Assembly: GCA_963797115.1 (NCBI GenBank)
Contig: CAWCOH010000001.1
Coordinates: 3,224,001 to 3,288,000 of the forward strand
DNA length: 64,000 bases
From: AP-15 sp963797115
GTDB lineage: Bacteria; Pseudomonadota; Alphaproteobacteria; ATCC43930; CGMCC-115725
Reading direction: 5' to 3'
Numbering within the stretch: position 1 is the first letter of the stretch; each line of letters starts with the position of its first letter. Under the pieces are notes generated by a model. It was not told the DNA's origin. It made no database searches and saw nothing but the letters and a program-made list of their open reading frames with translations. The position numbers were made by a program, and so were the translations under genes. This document shows, one piece after another, positions 6,869-15,415 of this stretch.

Positions 6869-8423
6869 GGCGATCCCGTTCGCCACGGTCGCCGATGCCG
6901 CCGGACGGCGGCTTCTCGCTGCGGTCAATGCGGCCGCGACCGCCGTCGGCCTTGCTCCGGAGATGCCGTTGGCGGACGCGCTCTCGTTTTTCCCGGGTTT
7001 AGTCACCGCCGCGGCGGAGCCCGCGGAGGACGCCGCGGCGCTCCGCAGGCTGGCAGAATGGTGCGGGCGCTACAGCCCGTGGACCGCTCCCGACGGGACG
7101 GACGGGGTGCGCATCGAGACCACCGGCTCGGCCCATCTCTGGGGCGGGGAGGCGGCGCTTTCCGCCGATCTCAAGACTCGGCTCAATCGTCGGCAGATCG
7201 CTGCCCGCATCGCGATTGCCGACACGCTCGGTGCGGCCTGGGCGACGGCTCGCTTTGCCGAGGACACGAGCCCCCTCATCCTGCCTCCGGGGGATTGCCG
7301 CGCCGCCCTCGCCCCGTTGCCGGTGGAGGCCCTCCGCCTCGACCCGGCGACCGCCCAAGGTCTGCGGCGGGTCGGCCTGAAGCGGGTCGGCGATCTTTAT
7401 GCGATGCCGCGCGACGGGCTCGCTCACCGGTTCGGCGAGATGGTGGCGCGGAGGCTCGATCAGGCGCTGGGCGATTTGCCCGAGCCGTTGTCGCCATTGG
7501 GCGAAGCGCCGACCCGACGGGTCCGATTGAGCTTCGCCGAGCCAATTACCGAGCCCGCCGACCTGATGCTGGCAATGGAGCGGCTCGTCACCGATCTCGT
7601 CCCCCGCCTGGCGCGCGAGGGAATCGGCGCGCGGCGGCTCGATCTCGCCTTTCACCGCCTCGACGGCCGGGTCGAGCGCATCCGCCTCGGCACCGCTCGC
7701 CCGAGCCGCGATCAGCACCACCTCGCGGCCCTCTTCAAGGAGCGGCTCGACACCGTCGATCCCGGGCTCGGCGTCGAAGACATGATCCTCGCCGCCTTTG
7801 CGGTCGAGCCCCTGCCTCCCGAGCAGATCGGCCTCGCCGGCCACCCCGCCGGCCCCCACCCTACCCCTCCCCCGCTTGCGGGGGAGGGAATGGGAGGGGG
7901 TATCGCACCGCTTCTCGACCGGCTCGGCAACAAGTTGGGGCTCGCCGCATTGTCGCGGCTCGAACCGCGTGAGAGCCACATCCCGGAGCGGGCTTCGGTC
8001 AGAGTACCGATTGGCGGGGCTCTCACTTCATCCGTCACCCCCGCGAAAGCGGGGGCCCAGGGGCAACCGGCACCAGGGCCCCGATCTCTGGATCCCCGAT
8101 TGCGCGGGGATGACGCAACACGACCGCCGCGGCCGATCCGGTTGTTCGAGCCGCCGGAGCCGGTCGAAGCCTTTTGGCTGTTGCCCGACGACCCGCCGTT
8201 CCGTTTCATCTGGCGGCGGCGTCGGCACCGGGTGACGCGGTCCGATGGGCCGGAACGGATCGCCGAGGAGTGGTGGCGGTCCGACGGGTTCGGCGCCGTC
8301 GATGCTGTTCGTGATTACTACCGGGTCGAGGACGAGGAGGGGCGGCGCTTCTGGTTGTTCCGGGCGGGTCTCCATGGCGGTGACCACAAGCCACGCTGGT
8401 TTGTCCATGGCGTCTTTTCTTGA
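6780..8423 (+). CDS. imuB: ImuB, inactive Y-family polymerase-like mutasome protein
   Basis: 547 residues from ATG 6780, which follows GGAAGGAG; the N-terminus MRRVMYLWLPRWPVDRL is typical of ImuB. The protein is a Y-family polymerase homologue lacking the catalytic acidic residues (no DxDxF block at the start) and serves as the hub that binds the beta clamp, ImuA and DnaE2. A helix-hairpin-like stretch (QGLRRVGLKRVGDLYAMPRDGLAHRFG) and a little-finger-like region follow. The C-terminal FRFIWRRRRHRVTRSDGPERIAEEWW block is diagnostic. Two repeat elements are translated in frame: 7853-7900 (residues 358-374) and 8033-8115 (418-446), both in the linker before the C-terminal domain. Confidence 0.88.
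   Translation: MRRVMYLWLPRWPVDRLHLSLRKNSVAPVEAIPFATVADAAGRRLLAAVNAAATAVGLAPEMPLADALSFFPGLVTAAAEPAEDAAALRRLAEWCGRYSPWTAPDGTDGVRIETTGSAHLWGGEAALSADLKTRLNRRQIAARIAIADTLGAAWATARFAEDTSPLILPPGDCRAALAPLPVEALRLDPATAQGLRRVGLKRVGDLYAMPRDGLAHRFGEMVARRLDQALGDLPEPLSPLGEAPTRRVRLSFAEPITEPADLMLAMERLVTDLVPRLAREGIGARRLDLAFHRLDGRVERIRLGTARPSRDQHHLAALFKERLDTVDPGLGVEDMILAAFAVEPLPPEQIGLAGHPAGPHPTPPPLAGEGMGGGIAPLLDRLGNKLGLAALSRLEPRESHIPERASVRVPIGGALTSSVTPAKAGAQGQPAPGPRSLDPRLRGDDATRPPRPIRLFEPPEPVEAFWLLPDDPPFRFIWRRRRHRVTRSDGPERIAEEWWRSDGFGAVDAVRDYYRVEDEEGRRFWLFRAGLHGGDHKPRWFVHGVFS
7853..7900. repeat. 48-bp palindromic element A3, inside imuB (in frame)
   Basis: Same type and same length as A2: a CCCCCACCC...CCTCCCCCGC arm, TT loop, GCGGGGGAGGG...GGGGG arm with a few mismatches. 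Read in frame it gives HPTPPPLAGEGMGGG within ImuB. Confidence 0.85.
8033..8115. repeat. 83-bp palindromic element B1, inside imuB (in frame)
   Basis: A second repeat family. It begins CGTCACCCCCGCGAAAGCGGGGG, ends GATCCCCGATTGCGCGGGGATGACG, and has two hairpins bounded by CGTCA/TGACG ends. An intergenic copy of the same 83-bp length lies at 24633-24715. Here it is translated as VTPAKAGAQGQ...LDPRLRGDDA. Confidence 0.88.
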
Positions 8424-8435
8424 GCCGGCGCTGTC

Positions 8436-9095
8436 ATGACGCACTACGCGGAATTGCAGGTCACCACCAATTTCTCGTTTCTGCGCGGTGCCGCGCATCC
8501 GGACGAGCTGGTGCTGACCGCGGCCGCTCTTGGCCACCAGGCGATTGCAATCACCGACCGCAACAGCCTGGCCGGCGTCGTGCGCGCGCATCATGCGGCA
8601 AAAGAGGTCGGAATCCGGCTTGTCGTCGGCTGCCGCCTCGATCTGCGCGACGGCACGAGCCTGCTTCTCCTTCCTGAGGACCGCGCTGCCTATGGCCGCC
8701 TCACGCGGCTCTTAACCCTCGGCAAGCGCCGCGCCCCGAAGAGCGAGTGCCATCTCGACTATGCCGATGTGGTGGCGTACGGCGACGGTCAGATCGTCGT
8801 GGCTCTACCCCCTCCCGCTCCCTCCCCCGCTCGCGGGGGAGCCCCCGGACGGCCGCCCGCCAGGGCGGGCGTTCCGGGGCAGGGTGGGGGCCGGACATGG
8901 CGGATTTCACCGCCCGCGTCGCTGCGGATTTCGCGGGCCGCGCCTATCTCGCCGCGCACCACCTCTATCGCGGCGACGACGCGCGACGGCTCGCCCGCCT
9001 CACCGCCCTTGGCGAGGCGACCAGGCTGCCGCTCGTTGCGACCAACGACGTGCTCTACCACGTGCCCGAGCGGCGCCCGCTGCAGGACGTGCTGA
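8436..9095 (+). CDS. dnaE2: DnaE2 error-prone polymerase, N-terminal PHP part (separated by frameshift)
   Basis: Begins 13 bases after imuB. MTHYAELQVTTNFSFLRGAAHPDELV is the N-terminus of the DnaE2/DnaE PHP domain, and conserved sequence continues to DYADVVAYGDGQIVVAL (about codon 124, base 8808). From there the frame runs into a nested palindromic repeat (8806-8890) and is lost; the remaining codons to 9095 are not DnaE-like. The rest of dnaE2 continues two bases out of register. One base is missing, or two are extra, relative to an intact gene of 1203 codons. Confidence 0.75.
   Translation: MTHYAELQVTTNFSFLRGAAHPDELVLTAAALGHQAIAITDRNSLAGVVRAHHAAKEVGIRLVVGCRLDLRDGTSLLLLPEDRAAYGRLTRLLTLGKRRAPKSECHLDYADVVAYGDGQIVVALPPPAPSPARGGAPGRPPARAGVPGQGGGRTWRISPPASLRISRAAPISPRTTSIAATTRDGSPASPPLARRPGCRSLRPTTCSTTCPSGARCRTC
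8806..8890. repeat. Nested palindromic element A4, at the dnaE2 frameshift
   Basis: The left part is an A2-like arm with CCTCCCCCGC-TC-GCGGGGGAG. Its right arm is interrupted by another inverted repeat (GCCCCCGGACGGCCGCCCGCC / GCGGGCGTTCCGGGGC), after which AGGGTGGGGG resumes. This looks like one palindrome inserted into another. The dnaE2 reading frame changes inside it. Confidence 0.75.
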
Positions 9096-12046
9096 CGTGC
9101 ATCCGCGAAGGCTACACGATCGGCGAAGCGGGTTATCGTCTCATCGCCAATGCCGAGCGCCATCTGAAAGCGCCGCAGGAGATGGCACGGCTCTTTCGCG
9201 GCCATGAGGATGCGGTCGAGCGCAGCCTCGAGATCGTCGAGCGCTGCCGGTTCAGCCTCGATGAGCTGCGCTACGAATATCCCGAGGAGCCGGTACCGGA
9301 AGGGCTGACAGCGCAGCAGCGTCTTGCCGAGCTGACCTGGAAGGGGGCGGCAGAGCGCTTTTCAAAAAGCCCCTCTCCGCCCTTTAGGGGGGAGAGGGAG
9401 GGGCCCGCACCGAAGGTGTGGGAGGGTGAGGTGGGCGACGGTACGTCCCGTCTCATCGGCCCCCCTCACCTTGCCCTCTCCCCCCGGCCGGCGGGGGGAG
9501 AGGAAGAAGATGGGCTGCCATCTTGTGGCTGCGATCTATCCGGTGTCCCGGACAAGATCCGTGGTTTGATCGAGCATGAGCTCCAGCTGATCGAGCAGCT
9601 CGACTACGCCCGCTACTTCCTGACCGTCCACGACATCGTACGGTTTGCCCGGCAGCGCGGCATCCTGTGTCAGGGGCGCGGTTCCGCCGCCAATTCGGTC
9701 GTCTGCTATTGTCTGGGCATCACTGCGGTCGATCCGGCGCGGATCGACGTCTTGTTCGAGCGCTTCATCAGTGCGGCGCGCAAAGAGCCGCCCGATATCG
9801 ATGTCGATTTCGAGCATGAGCGGCGCGAGGAGGTGATTCAATACGTCTATGAAAAATACGGCCGCGACCGGGCCGGGCTTGCCGCCACCGTAATCTGCTA
9901 CCGCTCGCGCTCGGCGATCCGCGAGGTCGGCAAGGCCTTGGGGCTCAGCGTCGATATAGTCGCCGCTCTCGCTGGCATTGTCTGGGGGTGGAGCAACGAC
10001 CCGATCGCTGACCTGAGGGTGCGCGAGGCCGGGCTCGACCCGACCGACCGCACCTTGCGCCTGGCCCTCGATCTCGCGGCACAGCTGGTCGGCTTTCCGC
10101 GCCATCTCTCGCAGCATGTCGGCGGTTTTGTGATCACCCGCGGGCCGTTGTCCGAGCTGGTGCCGATCGAGAACGCGGCGATGGAGGACCGCACCGTCAT
10201 CGAATGGGACAAGGACGACCTCGACCGGCTCGGCATTTTAAAAATCGATGTCCTGGCGCTCGGCATGCTGACCTGCATCCGCAAGGCCTTTGCGCTGATC
10301 GAGAACCATTACGGCCGCCGGCTCGATCTCGCCACCGTCCCGGCCGAGGACCCCGCCGTCTACGAGATGCTGAGCCGCGCCGATTCGCTCGGCGTCTTTC
10401 AGGTCGAAAGCCGCGCCCAGATGACGATGCTGCCACGGCTCAAACCGCGCGAGTTCTACGACCTCGTCATCGAGGTCGCGATCGTGCGGCCAGGCCCGAT
10501 CCAGGGCGACATGGTGCACCCGTATCTGCGGCGCCGCTCCGGGCGGGAGCCGGTCAATTACCCTTCCGAGGCGTTGCGCCAAGTGTTGGGCAAGACCATG
10601 GGGGTGCCGCTCTTTCAGGAGCAGGCGATGAAGATCGCGATCGTCGGCGCCGGCTTCGCGCCGGACGAGGCCGACCGGCTGCGCCGCGCGATGGCGACCT
10701 TCAAACGCAACGGCGACATTCATCTGTTCCGCGAAAAGTTCGTCGCCGGAATGGTCAAGAACGGCTACGACCGCGACTTCGCGACGCGCTGCTTCAGCCA
10801 GATCGAAGGGTTCGGGACCTATGGCTTTCCCGAAAGCCACGCGGCGAGTTTTGCGCTGCTCGTCTATGTCTCGTCCTGGATCAAGTGCTTCTATCCCGAG
10901 GTCTTCGCCTGCGCCTTGCTCAACAGCCAGCCGATGGGGTTCTACGCCCCGGCGCAGATTGTCCGCGATGCGCGCGAGCACGGCGTCGAGGTGCGCGCCG
11001 TCGACGTCAACCACAGCTTCTGGGATAGCACCCTCGAACCGCGATTGGGGGAAAGCCCCTCTCCGCCCTTCAGGGGGGAGAGGGAGGGGCCTAGCCCGGA
11101 GGTGGGTGGCGTGGGCACAACCCCGCACTTCGGCCCCCCTCACCCTTCCCTCTCCCCCCGGCCGGCGGGGGGAGAGGGTAAAGCTGTGGATGGCGCCAGG
11201 GGCTGGGCGTTGCGCCTCGGGCTGCGACAAATAAAGGGCTTTGCCGAAGCCGACGCGGAGCGGCTCGTCGCCTCTAGGCCGGACGGAGGGTATCGGGATC
11301 CGCGTGCGCTGTGGCGGCGCAGCGGGCTCGGCCGCGGCGCACTCGAGCGCCTCGCCGAGGCCGATGCCTTTCGCTCGATCAGGCTCGACCGTCGCCGCGC
11401 ATTGTGGGCCTTGAAGGCGCTCCGCGGGCCACCCCTGCCGCTCTTTGCGGAAGAAGATTCCCCAGATGAAAAACCCTCTCCGCCCCCGGGGGCGGAGAGG
11501 GAGAGAATCGCCATGGCGTTGTTGCCGGAGATGCCGTTGGGCGAGCACGTCGTCGAGGATTACGCCAGCCTGAGCCTGACCCTGAAGCGCCACCCGCTCG
11601 CCTTTCTGCGCCGGGAATTCGCCCGCGAAGGTCTAGTCACCGCCGCGGCACTCGCCCATCTGCCGATCGACCGCCGGCTGGCGATCGCCGGCGTCGTGCT
11701 GATCCGGCAGCGCCCAGGCAGCGCCAACGGTGTGGTCTTTATCACCATCGAGGACGAGACCGGGGTCGCCAATCTGATTATTTGGCCCGCAATCCTCGAA
11801 CGCTTCCGCCGTGCCGCACTCGGCGCAACCTTGCTGCGCTGCACCGGCAAATTGCAGCGCGAGGAAAGCGTCATCCATGTCGTCGCCGATCGTCTCGACG
11901 ACCTGACCCCGCGGCTCAACACATTACGCGAGCGCAGCGGCGAGGCCGAGCCCCGGCCGATGCGCAAGCCGCCTCTGGCTCTCCCCGAACGGGTGCCGGG
12001 CTACGATCCTCGCGACATCGTGATCACGAGCCGAAACTTCCGCTAG
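8897..12046 (+). CDS. dnaE2: DnaE2 error-prone DNA polymerase III alpha subunit, main part
   Basis: 1049 residues from ATG 8897 (MADFTARVAADFAGRAYLAAHHLYRG). DnaE2 extends primers across lesions with ImuB and ImuA. The C-family palm motif PPDIDVDFEHERREEV (about residue 298) supplies the catalytic aspartates. GRGSAANSVVCY and TYGFPESHAASFALLVY are conserved, and an OB-fold sits near residues 925-975 (VVFITIEDETGVANLIIW). Repeats are read in frame at 9369-9503, 11055-11179 and 11474-11501, each between well-conserved blocks. The PHP N-terminus is in another frame upstream. If the frameshift is real, this product lacks about 125 residues and may be inactive. Confidence 0.85.
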   Translation: MADFTARVAADFAGRAYLAAHHLYRGDDARRLARLTALGEATRLPLVATNDVLYHVPERRPLQDVLTCIREGYTIGEAGYRLIANAERHLKAPQEMARLFRGHEDAVERSLEIVERCRFSLDELRYEYPEEPVPEGLTAQQRLAELTWKGAAERFSKSPSPPFRGEREGPAPKVWEGEVGDGTSRLIGPPHLALSPRPAGGEEEDGLPSCGCDLSGVPDKIRGLIEHELQLIEQLDYARYFLTVHDIVRFARQRGILCQGRGSAANSVVCYCLGITAVDPARIDVLFERFISAARKEPPDIDVDFEHERREEVIQYVYEKYGRDRAGLAATVICYRSRSAIREVGKALGLSVDIVAALAGIVWGWSNDPIADLRVREAGLDPTDRTLRLALDLAAQLVGFPRHLSQHVGGFVITRGPLSELVPIENAAMEDRTVIEWDKDDLDRLGILKIDVLALGMLTCIRKAFALIENHYGRRLDLATVPAEDPAVYEMLSRADSLGVFQVESRAQMTMLPRLKPREFYDLVIEVAIVRPGPIQGDMVHPYLRRRSGREPVNYPSEALRQVLGKTMGVPLFQEQAMKIAIVGAGFAPDEADRLRRAMATFKRNGDIHLFREKFVAGMVKNGYDRDFATRCFSQIEGFGTYGFPESHAASFALLVYVSSWIKCFYPEVFACALLNSQPMGFYAPAQIVRDAREHGVEVRAVDVNHSFWDSTLEPRLGESPSPPFRGEREGPSPEVGGVGTTPHFGPPHPSLSPRPAGGEGKAVDGARGWALRLGLRQIKGFAEADAERLVASRPDGGYRDPRALWRRSGLGRGALERLAEADAFRSIRLDRRRALWALKALRGPPLPLFAEEDSPDEKPSPPPGAERERIAMALLPEMPLGEHVVEDYASLSLTLKRHPLAFLRREFAREGLVTAAALAHLPIDRRLAIAGVVLIRQRPGSANGVVFITIEDETGVANLIIWPAILERFRRAALGATLLRCTGKLQREESVIHVVADRLDDLTPRLNTLRERSGEAEPRPMRKPPLALPERVPGYDPRDIVITSRNFR
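9369..9503. repeat. Composite palindromic element A5, inside dnaE2 (in frame)
   Basis: Two hairpin modules (CCCCTCTCCGCCCTTTAGGG...GAGAGGGAGGGG and CCCTCTCCCCCCGGCCGGCGGGGGGAGAGG) with a CTCACC-containing spacer. Translated as SPSPPFRGEREGPAP...PPHLALSPRPAGGE in DnaE2, at the spot where relatives go straight to GIPDKIR. Confidence 0.85.
11055..11179. repeat. Composite palindromic element A6, inside dnaE2 (in frame)
   Basis: Second copy of the A5-type element in the same orientation and the same reading frame, giving SPSPPFRGEREGPSP...PPHPSLSPRPAGGE. It lies between VDVNHSFWDSTLEP and WALRLGLRQIKGF, a variable loop in the family. Confidence 0.88.
11474..11501. repeat. 28-bp perfect palindrome A7, inside dnaE2 (in frame)
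   Basis: CCCTCTCCGCCCCC followed immediately by its complement. It gives a PSPPPGAERE segment in the linker before the LPEMPLGEHVVEDY block of DnaE2. Confidence 0.85.
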
Positions 12047-12058
12047 CTTCCTCAGCCC

Positions 12059-13246
12059 TCAGATCACCCGGTCGCGACGAAAGCCGGCGATCTCTCCCGC
12101 GCTGTAACCGTGCTCGGTCAGCACCGCATCGGTGTCCTCGCCCATTTCGTGCGGCGGGTGCTCGATCGACGGCCCGCCATGCGCAAACTTGAACGCGGCG
12201 AGCGGCACTCCGAGCGGGCCGTCGATCCCGGGAACGGAGTCGAATTTATGGAACACGCGGCGCTCGGTGAAATGCGGGTCGGCAAGCGCTTCCGCCATCG
12301 TGCGCACGCGGGCGGCCGGCACGTGGCGCGCCTGGAAATAGACCTCCCACTCGTCGGCGGTCTTGGATTTGATAATGTCCGCAATAATTGCGGCTTCGCG
12401 CTCGCGGTCGTCGACGCGCGTCTCGTTGTCGGTCTTGATCATGTCGGCTCGTTCGACGGCGCGCCAGAACCGCGCCTGCTGGCGGATGTTGCTGGCGCCG
12501 ATCATCACCATGCCTTCCCTGGCGTCGTAGGCGCTGTTGGTGGCGAAGGGCTGCTTATTGCCGTGCGGTTTAGGCTCGGTGCCGTTGCGGAAATAGCCGG
12601 TCATCAACGAAGCCTGCATCATCATCGCGACCCCGAGCATCGCGAGGTCGATGTGCTGGCCCTTGCCGGTGCGCTCGCGCTGGAAGAGGGCGGTGGCGAG
12701 GGCGAAGGCACCCATCGTGCCGGTCGCATAATCGACCGCCGGCGCCCCGATCTTGATCGGGTTGACCTCCTCTGTGCCGGTTGAGGCCATGATGCCCGAG
12801 GTCGCCTGGATCACGTGGTCGTAAGCGGTTTGCTCGCGCCGCACCCCGTCCTGGCCGAACGCCGAGATCGAGCAGTAGATGAGGCGGGGGTTTATCTTCG
12901 ATAGCGCCTGGTAGCCGAGCCCCAGCGCCTCGAACGCGCCCGGCCGGTAGTTCTCCACCAGCACGTCGGCGCGGGCGACCAGCTTCTTCAGGACTTCGCG
13001 GCCCGCCTCGGTCTTGAGGTCGAGCGTGATCGACTTCTTGTTCGACCCCTGGGTCAGAAACGAGGTCCCCATGTTGCGGCGATTGAGTTCGCGGTCGGTG
13101 CCGCCCTCGCGACTCTGATCGGGCTCTTCCGGATGCTCGACCTTGATCACGTCGGCGCCGAGCACGGCGAGTTGATAGGCCGCAAAAGGGCCGGCCAGCA
13201 CATGAGTGATGTCGATGATGCGGATGCCTTCGAAGGGTCGCGTCAT
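12059..13246 (-). CDS. CaiB/BaiF family (class III) CoA-transferase
   Basis: 395 residues. The opening FEGIRIIDITHVLAGPFAAYQLAVLGADVIKVEHP is the family hallmark, followed by SNKKSITLDLKTEAGREVL, ENYRPGAFEALGLGY and GQHIDLAML, which holds the catalytic aspartate. These enzymes move CoA between carboxylic acids (formate/oxalate, carnitine, (R)-benzylsuccinate, 2-methylacyl substrates). The substrate is not resolved. Its start overlaps the stop of the FkbM methyltransferase gene by 4 bases (13243-13246), so the two share a transcript. Confidence 0.9.
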   Translation of the reverse strand: MTRPFEGIRIIDITHVLAGPFAAYQLAVLGADVIKVEHPEEPDQSREGGTDRELNRRNMGTSFLTQGSNKKSITLDLKTEAGREVLKKLVARADVLVENYRPGAFEALGLGYQALSKINPRLIYCSISAFGQDGVRREQTAYDHVIQATSGIMASTGTEEVNPIKIGAPAVDYATGTMGAFALATALFQRERTGKGQHIDLAMLGVAMMMQASLMTGYFRNGTEPKPHGNKQPFATNSAYDAREGMVMIGASNIRQQARFWRAVERADMIKTDNETRVDDREREAAIIADIIKSKTADEWEVYFQARHVPAARVRTMAEALADPHFTERRVFHKFDSVPGIDGPLGVPLAAFKFAHGGPSIEHPPHEMGEDTDAVLTEHGYSAGEIAGFRRDRVI

Positions 13247-14070
13247 GCTCGTGGATCCTCGCGTGGAATGAACCAGAAATCGCCGTCATGGCGGGTGCTC
13301 ACCGGGACGAGCTTCCCGCTGGATGAGAACTCGAGTGCCGCATAGCCGAGCTCCTCGAGAAAGGCAAAGGCATCGTCGAGGCAATCTCCGGCGCGCGCCA
13401 GATGATCGCCTGTGAGTTCAAGGAGTAAACACGGACGAAGTCGCCGCAGCGTATCGGCGCTCCCCTGCAGCATGCGGAGCTCCCAGCCCTCGATATCCGC
13501 CTTGATGAAATCGACGCGGTCGAGCCCGAGCGCCGCGACGACCGCGTCGAGGGTGGCCAATGCCACCAGCTCTTGCGCAACCTTGTGCCAGCGAGCGCCC
13601 GGGGCTCCGAGATGCGCCAATCCAAAGCCAAGGCTGCCATGCCCCTTGATCGGCGTGGTCAGGGTGTCCAGTCCGGAGACCCTACCGAGCGCCATCGGCA
13701 GCACCGCGACATTGCCAAGCCGGTGCAGCCATATGACGGCGCGTAGGATCGAGCGGGCATAGCTCCCCGGCTCCACGGCATAGACCCGACCTTCCGCCGC
13801 GGCACGGGCAAACAACTTCGTGAATTGCCCGGCATGCGCCCCGACATCGAAGACGACGGCTTCACGCGGCACGAGCCGAGCGATCGTCGAGGCGAGCGCC
13901 CGGTGATGCTGCTGCATCGTAGCCTTGAAGAGATGCGCGACGGAGCTGCCCGACAGCCGCCAGCGATACGGCTCGATCCGTGGGTCCGTGGGAGCCTCGG
14001 ATCCGATCACCGCTCGGGAAGGCGTCTGCCGCTGCCGCGGAACACTCTCGTCGATGGTCTCGATTCGCAT
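13243..14070 (-). CDS. FkbM family methyltransferase
   Basis: 275 residues. The SAM-binding motif is AVVFDVGAHAGQFTKLFARA (about residues 70-89), followed by GRVYAVEPGSYA and, later, VDFIKADIEGWELRMLQG, the FkbM-family block. Members O-methylate sugars, macrolides or glycolipids. The first 50 residues are not conserved, so the start could be internal. It is the upstream gene of a two-gene unit with the CoA-transferase; no functional link between the two is obvious. Confidence 0.82.
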   Translation of the reverse strand: MRIETIDESVPRQRQTPSRAVIGSEAPTDPRIEPYRWRLSGSSVAHLFKATMQQHHRALASTIARLVPREAVVFDVGAHAGQFTKLFARAAAEGRVYAVEPGSYARSILRAVIWLHRLGNVAVLPMALGRVSGLDTLTTPIKGHGSLGFGLAHLGAPGARWHKVAQELVALATLDAVVAALGLDRVDFIKADIEGWELRMLQGSADTLRRLRPCLLLELTGDHLARAGDCLDDAFAFLEELGYAALEFSSSGKLVPVSTRHDGDFWFIPREDPRA

Positions 14071-14198
14071 CGATTGCTCTCTGCAGGCAGTCTAGAGCTT
14101 GAGCAAGCAAACCCAAAGCCGAGCTGCTGCCTGGCAGCGCCGCTTGTCAGTAGGGCCGGGGTGGTTATAGTCGCGCGATCATCTCGACGAGAACGCTA

Positions 14199-15392
14199 AT
14201 GTCGCCTTGCTTCCCCGCCGCGCCGGTTGCGCTCATACTCCTCGCGCTCTTCGCCGCGTACGGGCGCGCCGCCGATTTCGTCGATTCTACCGAGCGCTAT
14301 GTCGTCATGCCCGACCGAATTGGCCGGGTGCTGCCAGCCGACCAATCGGCCGCAGTGCTGATCTATGTCCTGGCTCCCGAGAAGCTCATCGGCTGGAGCC
14401 GACCGTTGTCGCGCCAGCAGCGAACTTATATCCCGGCCAAGCTCGCGCGCCTGCCGGTCGTCGGCCATCTTGCCGGACCGAACCCTACGACGCCGGCCGA
14501 CGCGGTCGCACGATTGCGTCCGGATCTGATCGTCGAGACCGGGGATGCGTCTCCGGAGGCGGCCGCCCGCGCCGACGCGGTCCAGCAGCAGACCGGAATT
14601 CCCTACATCGTTCTCGACGGCAAAATCCAGCATAGCCCTTACAATCTGGAGGTTGTCGGGGAAATGCTCGGCGTCGGCGAGCGCGGCCAGGACCTCGCGA
14701 GTTTCACTCGAAGGCAGATCGACAATTTGCGCGGACGGCTACTGATCACCGAATCGACCTCTCGACCGCTAGTTTATTACGGTCGTGGGCCGGATGGCCT
14801 CGAAACCGGCCTCGCTCGGTCGCAGGTGATGGCGAATTTCGACCAGGCGGGCGTAATCAACGTCGCCGCCCGTCTCGGCAGCGGCGAGCTGACGCGGGTC
14901 ACGCGCGATCAGGTCTTTGCCTGGAACCCGGCAATCATCGTCGCACAACAACCCAGCTTCTACACGGCGCTGCAGCGCGATCGGGGATGGCGCGGACTGG
15001 ATGCCGTCGCCAAAAAGCGGCTCTATCTCGCGCCTGCCGAACCGTTCGGCTGGATCGACGACCCGGCCGGGGTAAACCGGATCATTGGGCTGCCCTGGCT
15101 GACGGCATTGTTCTACCCGGACGTATATCAGGAAGATTTGCGTACCAGCGTCCGCGAGTTCTACGACAAGTTCTATCGCGTCAAGCTGAGCGATGGGCAA
15201 CTCGAAGCGCTGGTCCGCAGGGCAGAATCCCAATCGGGCGAAACCCGGCGCCCGATCGGCGTTCCTCTGTTCGGCGCGGAGCCCGTACCCCTTCCCGGAC
15301 CATCCAATGTCCCGCAGGGCAGGCCTCCGGGCCGCGGCGGTTCGGGACCACCGATGGGCCCGCTGCCCGGGGGGGCCGAGCCCCTCCAGTAG
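14199..15392 (+). CDS. ABC transporter substrate-binding protein, iron-complex/cobalamin (FepB/BtuF-like) type
   Basis: 397 residues with an N-terminal signal peptide (hydrophobic VALILLALFAAYGRAA). The mature part is a TroA/BtuF-like fold: RIGRVLPADQSAAVLIYVLAPEKLIGW, RLPVVGHLAGPNPTTPADAVARLRPDLIV, and YYGRGPDGLETG. Such periplasmic proteins deliver ferric siderophores, haem or B12 to a permease. No permease or ATPase is adjacent, so the partner must be elsewhere. The C-terminal ~45 residues are Pro/Gly-rich (GRPPGRGGSGPPMGPLPGG) and lie outside the family domain. Confidence 0.82.
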   Translation: MSPCFPAAPVALILLALFAAYGRAADFVDSTERYVVMPDRIGRVLPADQSAAVLIYVLAPEKLIGWSRPLSRQQRTYIPAKLARLPVVGHLAGPNPTTPADAVARLRPDLIVETGDASPEAAARADAVQQQTGIPYIVLDGKIQHSPYNLEVVGEMLGVGERGQDLASFTRRQIDNLRGRLLITESTSRPLVYYGRGPDGLETGLARSQVMANFDQAGVINVAARLGSGELTRVTRDQVFAWNPAIIVAQQPSFYTALQRDRGWRGLDAVAKKRLYLAPAEPFGWIDDPAGVNRIIGLPWLTALFYPDVYQEDLRTSVREFYDKFYRVKLSDGQLEALVRRAESQSGETRRPIGVPLFGAEPVPLPGPSNVPQGRPPGRGGSGPPMGPLPGGAEPLQ

Positions 15393-15415
15393 GAGGCTTC
15401 GCCGCCCAGCGGCAT

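Noticed and set aside
6999..7979. 326-codon minus-strand ORF in imuB
   Set aside because: Shadow frame in GC-rich DNA; the plus-strand ImuB is well supported by motifs and ribosome-binding site.
6155..11501. Repeats in imuA-imuB-dnaE2 considered as a CRISPR array
   Set aside because: Units differ in length and family, are irregularly spaced and palindromic along their full length, and no cas genes are present.
10238..11593. 451-codon minus-strand ORF inside dnaE2
   Set aside because: It lies fully within conserved DnaE2 sequence and has low-complexity composition typical of antisense frames.
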